Positions 7,517 through 9,300 of a stretch of 9,300 nt of DNA are shown one piece after another (the first letter of the stretch is position 1; each line of letters starts with the position of its first letter). The position numbers were made by a program, and so were the translations under genes. The stretch lies in contig DASWFO010000267.1 in the NCBI GenBank assembly GCA_036394195.1, positions 1-9,300 of the forward strand, written 5' to 3'. The notes below the pieces were generated by a model. It saw only the letters and a program-made list of their open reading frames with translations. It was not told where the DNA came from and did no database searches. Origin of the DNA: DATJPD01 sp036394195 (GTDB lineage Bacteria; Pseudomonadota; Alphaproteobacteria; CACIAM-22H2).

Positions 7517-7545
7517 ACTATAACCGCGTCTCGCAGGAGCGGCAA
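7517..7545 (-). promoter_or_regulatory. Sigma-70 promoter for maoC-ribF
   Basis: On the minus strand, TTGCCG (7545-7540) and TATAGT (7522-7517) are separated by 17 bases. The -10 matches the consensus at 5 of 6 positions and the -35 at 4 of 6. The predicted start near 7510 leaves a leader of about 50 bases before the ATG at 7461, which holds the palindrome at 7482-7499. It lies in the 191-base divergent region between maoC and the first regulator gene. Confidence 0.65.
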
Positions 7546-7581
7546 CTGGCCCCGGGATGCGGGGCAGAGGTACCGTATGGC

Positions 7582-7610
7582 TTGCCCGCCGATGGTTCGA
7601 GGGCCATTAT
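7582..7610 (+). promoter_or_regulatory. Weak candidate promoter for the crp-like pair
   Basis: TTGCCC (7582-7587) and CATTAT (7605-7610) are 17 bases apart on the plus strand, each matching the consensus at 4 of 6 positions. The predicted start near 7617 would give a leader of about 36 bases before the ATG at 7653. A short inverted repeat, TGGCG/CGCCA (7620-7638), sits just downstream of that start. No TGTGA-type site is seen here, so direct autoregulation through a CRP-type site is not supported. Confidence 0.3.
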
Positions 7611-7652
7611 TCGGTCGGCTGGCGATGTTCTACCGCCAATAGGCTGTTCAAA

Positions 7653-8387
7653 ATGGTGTCCAAGGTCTCCGCTCCGGGTGCAAAACCCAGCCAGACGCTC
7701 ACCGGGATCGAGCTGTTCAAGGCGCTCACGCCGGCCGAGCGGCAGGCGGTCGAGCGCCGCTGCCGTTGGCGCACCTACTCCGACGGCGAGCAGATCATCG
7801 ACCGCGAGAACGACACCCAGGACGTGTTCTTCGTCGTCGCCGGGCTGACGCGGGTGGTGAATTACTCGCCCAGCGGACGCGAGGTCAGTTTTGACGAGAT
7901 CGGCAGCGGCGGCGTGTTCGGCGAGCTTGCGGCAATCGACGGCCGTCCCCGCTCGGCGGCGGTGGTCGCGCGAGGCGAGACCCTCGCCGCCTCGCTGTCG
8001 GCCGCGGCGTTTCGCGAGACCCTGGAAGGCTATCCGCAGGTGACGAACGCGCTGCTGCGGCGCCTGGCGGCGGTGGTCCGCGAATCGACCGACCGGATCA
8101 TGGATCTGAGCACGCTCGGCGCGCAGAACCGGGTCTATGCGGAGCTGCTGCGCGAGGCGCGCGAAACCGATCCGAAGGCGTTCGAGCAACGCGCCAATCA
8201 GGCGCGCATCCAGCCCATGCCCGTGCATTCCAATATCGCCGCGCGCGTCAGCACGGCGCGCGAGACGGTGGCGCGCGTGCTGGGCGAGCTCGGTCGTAAG
8301 GGAATTCTGGGGCGCGAGGCGGATGCGTTGGTGATCCTCGACGTGAATCGCCTGACGAAAATGGTCAAGGAATTCCGCGGCGAGTGA
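7653..8387 (+). CDS. Crp/Fnr-family transcriptional regulator, first of a tandem pair
   Basis: A 244-residue cytosolic regulator. An N-terminal cyclic-nucleotide-binding beta-roll spans about residues 18-130 and holds the phosphate-binding cassette FGELAAIDGRPRSAA (89-103). G90, E91, R100 and S101 match CRP residues G71, E72, R82 and S83. A dimerisation helix follows (about 133-175); its Ser145-Thr146 aligns with CRP T127-S128, which also contact cAMP. The C-terminal winged helix includes IAARVSTARETVARVL (195-210), with R203, E204 and R208 in the positions of CRP R180, E181 and R185. There are no Cys residues arranged for an FNR iron-sulphur cluster. I chose the ATG at 7653 because its N-terminus aligns with that of the second copy; the Shine-Dalgarno is weak (AGG). 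The target genes are unknown. Confidence 0.9.
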   Translation: MVSKVSAPGAKPSQTLTGIELFKALTPAERQAVERRCRWRTYSDGEQIIDRENDTQDVFFVVAGLTRVVNYSPSGREVSFDEIGSGGVFGELAAIDGRPRSAAVVARGETLAASLSAAAFRETLEGYPQVTNALLRRLAAVVRESTDRIMDLSTLGAQNRVYAELLREARETDPKAFEQRANQARIQPMPVHSNIAARVSTARETVARVLGELGRKGILGREADALVILDVNRLTKMVKEFRGE

Positions 8388-8410
8388 GGGTTGAGCCGAG
8401 GTACTTTGCG

Positions 8411-9142
8411 ATGACTCCAAGCCCAATACCGGCCCGGACGCCGCAATCCCTTGCCAATGTCGAGCTGTTCAAGCCGCTGACGCCGGCGGAGCGGCAGGCC
8501 CTGGAGAAGCGCTGCCGCTGGCACAGCTACGACGAGGGCGAGCAGATCATCGACCGTGAGACGGCCTCGGGCGACGTCTTCTTCGTCATCTCCGGGCGGG
8601 TGCGCGTGGTCAATTACTCAGCCGCCGGGAAAGAGGTCAGCTTCGACGACATCCGCCCCGGCGGCGTGTTCGGCGAACTGTCGGCCCTCGATAATCAGCC
8701 GCGGTCCGCATCCGTGGTCGCCAAAAAGCCGCACACGCTCACCGCGGCGATGTCGGCGGCGACCTTCCGCGAGGTCCTGATCAGCCATCCGCAGAGCGCC
8801 ACCGCGCTGCTGCGCCGTCTGGCCGAGGTGATCCGGGAGTCCACGGAGCGGATCATGGATCTCAGCACGCTCGGCGCCCATAACCGCATCTTTGCGGAGC
8901 TGCTGCGCGAGGCGCGCGAATCCGACCCCACGGCGTTCAGCCAGAACGCCAACCGGGCGAGCATTCGACCCCTTCCGGTGCATGCCGACATCGCCGCCCG
9001 GGTCAGCACCGCCCGCGAGACGGTGGCGCGGGTGCTGAGCGATTTGAGCAAGAAGGGGATCGTCGAGCGCGAACACGACGCGCTGGTCCTGCTCGACGTC
9101 GGCCGGCTCGCCAAAATGGTCAAGGAATTCAAGCTGGAATAG
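8411..9142 (+). CDS. Crp/Fnr-family transcriptional regulator, second of a tandem pair
   Basis: A 243-residue paralogue of the preceding gene, about 69% identical by hand alignment over roughly 228 positions, with one single-residue gap. It has the same architecture: a cyclic-nucleotide cassette FGELSALDNQPRSAS (87-101) with G88, E89, R98 and S99, a dimerisation helix with Ser144-Thr145, and a winged helix with IAARVSTARETVARVL (194-209). R202, E203 and R207 match the base-contacting residues of CRP. I chose the ATG at 8411 because a GAGG lies 9 bases upstream and the N-terminus lines up with copy one. A GTG at 8384 overlaps the previous stop (GTGA) and is an alternative. The 23-base spacing implies a two-gene operon, closed by the terminator at 9227-9256. 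Confidence 0.92.
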   Translation: MTPSPIPARTPQSLANVELFKPLTPAERQALEKRCRWHSYDEGEQIIDRETASGDVFFVISGRVRVVNYSAAGKEVSFDDIRPGGVFGELSALDNQPRSASVVAKKPHTLTAAMSAATFREVLISHPQSATALLRRLAEVIRESTERIMDLSTLGAHNRIFAELLREARESDPTAFSQNANRASIRPLPVHADIAARVSTARETVARVLSDLSKKGIVEREHDALVLLDVGRLAKMVKEFKLE

Positions 9143-9144
9143 GC

Positions 9145-9162
9145 CTGTGATCGTCGTCACAG
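9145..9162. promoter_or_regulatory. Perfect CRP-type binding site (TGTGA-N6-TCACA)
   Basis: CTGTGATCGTCGTCACAG contains TGTGA (9146-9150), a 6-base spacer and TCACA (9157-9161). The match extends one more symmetric base pair on each side, so both 6-base arms are perfect. It equals the core consensus of the E. coli CRP operator and begins 3 bases after the stop codon of a CRP-like gene whose recognition helix keeps the residues that read TGTGA. Being downstream of both regulators, it is better placed to control what follows than to control them. Confidence 0.7.
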
Positions 9163-9182
9163 CGCTGGCGAGCCGCGCGGCG

Positions 9183-9188
9183 TAGCTT
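9183..9188 (+). promoter_or_regulatory. Candidate -10 element of a class II CRP-dependent promoter
   Basis: TAGCTT matches TATAAT at the three most conserved positions (T1, A2, T6). Its centre (9185.5) is exactly 32 bp from the centre of the CRP-type palindrome (9153.5), the geometry of promoters with CRP bound at -41.5. No -35 hexamer is needed in that arrangement. The predicted start is near 9195. On its own the hexamer is weak; the spacing is what supports it. Confidence 0.42.
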
Positions 9189-9194
9189 GGCGAC

Positions 9195-9256
9195 CTAGTA
9201 GACGTTCCCCCTCTCCCTAAACACTAGGGCCGGACTTTTCAGTCCGGCCCTTTTTT
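9195..9256 (+). ncRNA. Candidate small regulatory RNA with C/U-rich loop
   Basis: Starting at the predicted start site, CCTAGT (9194-9199) can pair with ACTAGG (9223-9228), closing a loop of 23 bases that displays the C/U-rich run TTCCCCCTCTCCCT (9205-9218). This run could pair with purine-rich Shine-Dalgarno sequences. The transcript would end at the strong terminator 9227-9256, giving about 62 nt; the foot of the first stem shares two bases with the terminator stem. Alphaproteobacterial sRNAs such as the suhB/mmgR (alpha-r8) and CcsR-type RNAs have the same plan of a pyrimidine-rich loop before a terminator hairpin. I cannot confirm membership from memory. The alternative is that this is simply the 3' untranslated region of the second crp-like gene, perhaps still yielding a processed RNA. 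Confidence 0.45.
9227..9256 (+). terminator. Rho-independent terminator
   Basis: GGGCCGGACT (9227-9236) pairs perfectly with AGTCCGGCCC (9241-9250) around a 4-base loop, TTTC, and is followed by six Ts (9251-9256). An A-T pair (9226/9251) can extend the 10-bp stem. It closes the crp-like operon and any RNA started from the promoter near 9183. There is no matching A-run on the left, so it is directional. Confidence 0.93.
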
Positions 9257-9268
9257 ATGCCGTGCTTA

Positions 9269-9298
9269 TGCCCGCCGCAGGCTCGTCAGGGGCGGGCA
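9269..9298. repeat. Inverted repeat at the right edge
   Basis: TGCCCGCC (9269-9276) and GGCGGGCA (9291-9298) are perfect 8-base complementary arms around 14 bases. No T-run follows within the 2 remaining bases and there is no A-run to the left, so it is not recognisable as a terminator here. It may be part of a structure that continues past the window. Confidence 0.4.
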
Positions 9299-9300
9299 AA

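Noticed and set aside
7557..7652. N-terminal extension of the first crp-like protein to 7557
   Set aside because: The extra 32 residues contain Trp/Arg-rich non-domain sequence and have no counterpart in the paralogue. The ATG at 7653 gives matching N-termini.
7518..8426. A 302-codon minus-strand frame opposite the first crp-like gene
   Set aside because: It mirrors the regulator, and a similar shadow appears opposite the second copy, as expected from the duplication. It has no motif and its start is not supported.
9187..9215. A conventional sigma-70 promoter using TTGGCG (9187-9192) as -35
   Set aside because: At 17 bases downstream the sequence is CCTCTC, which is not a -10 element. The CRP-site-plus-TAGCTT arrangement fits better.

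Overview
The window is dense, GC-rich coding DNA that looks like an alphaproteobacterial chromosome, probably from the Rhodospirillales or a related order. That placement is inferred from three things: the gene order ribF / ileS / lspA / DUF3035 (BamF-like) lipoprotein, the alphaproteobacterial restriction of BamF-like proteins, and strong G/C bias at third codon positions. I see no tRNA, rRNA, CRISPR array, insertion sequence or phage gene. Genes read on the minus strand from 7461 to 1462 and on the plus strand at both ends.

Left end (2-1444, +): a 5'-truncated FAD-dependent amine-oxidase-like oxidoreductase. It converges on the housekeeping cluster with only 17 bases between stop codons. 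Housekeeping block (minus strand, in transcription order): a MaoC-type (R)-enoyl-CoA hydratase (7461-6979), ribF (6934-5939), a small ACT-domain protein (5758-5459), ileS, lspA and a BamF-like lipoprotein. From the ACT gene to bamF the genes touch or overlap (TGATG, a 3-base gap, ATGA), so they form one tightly coupled operon. A near-consensus sigma-70 promoter (TTGACG-N17-TATGAT, 5908-5880) lies between ribF and the ACT gene. A second (TTGCCG-N17-TATAGT, 7545-7517) drives maoC-ribF and is followed by an 18-base palindrome that could be an operator. LspA removes signal peptides from prolipoproteins and the next gene encodes one, so the end of the operon is functionally coherent.

Right end (7653-9142, +): two tandem paralogous Crp/Fnr-family regulators, about 69% identical by my hand alignment. 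Their helix-turn-helix cores are identical and the CRP-type cyclic-nucleotide-binding residues are retained.

The most interesting region is the 115 bases after the second regulator. A perfect CRP-type palindrome, TGTGA-N6-TCACA, starts 3 bases after the stop codon. A TAGCTT hexamer sits 32 bp from its centre, which is the spacing of a class II CRP-activated promoter. Immediately downstream is a roughly 62-nt segment that can fold into a hairpin with a C/U-rich, anti-Shine-Dalgarno-like loop and ends in a strong intrinsic terminator. I read this as a candidate small regulatory RNA controlled by the adjacent CRP-like proteins, possibly related to the alphaproteobacterial suhB/mmgR-type RNAs. 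This is inferred from sequence and not demonstrated.
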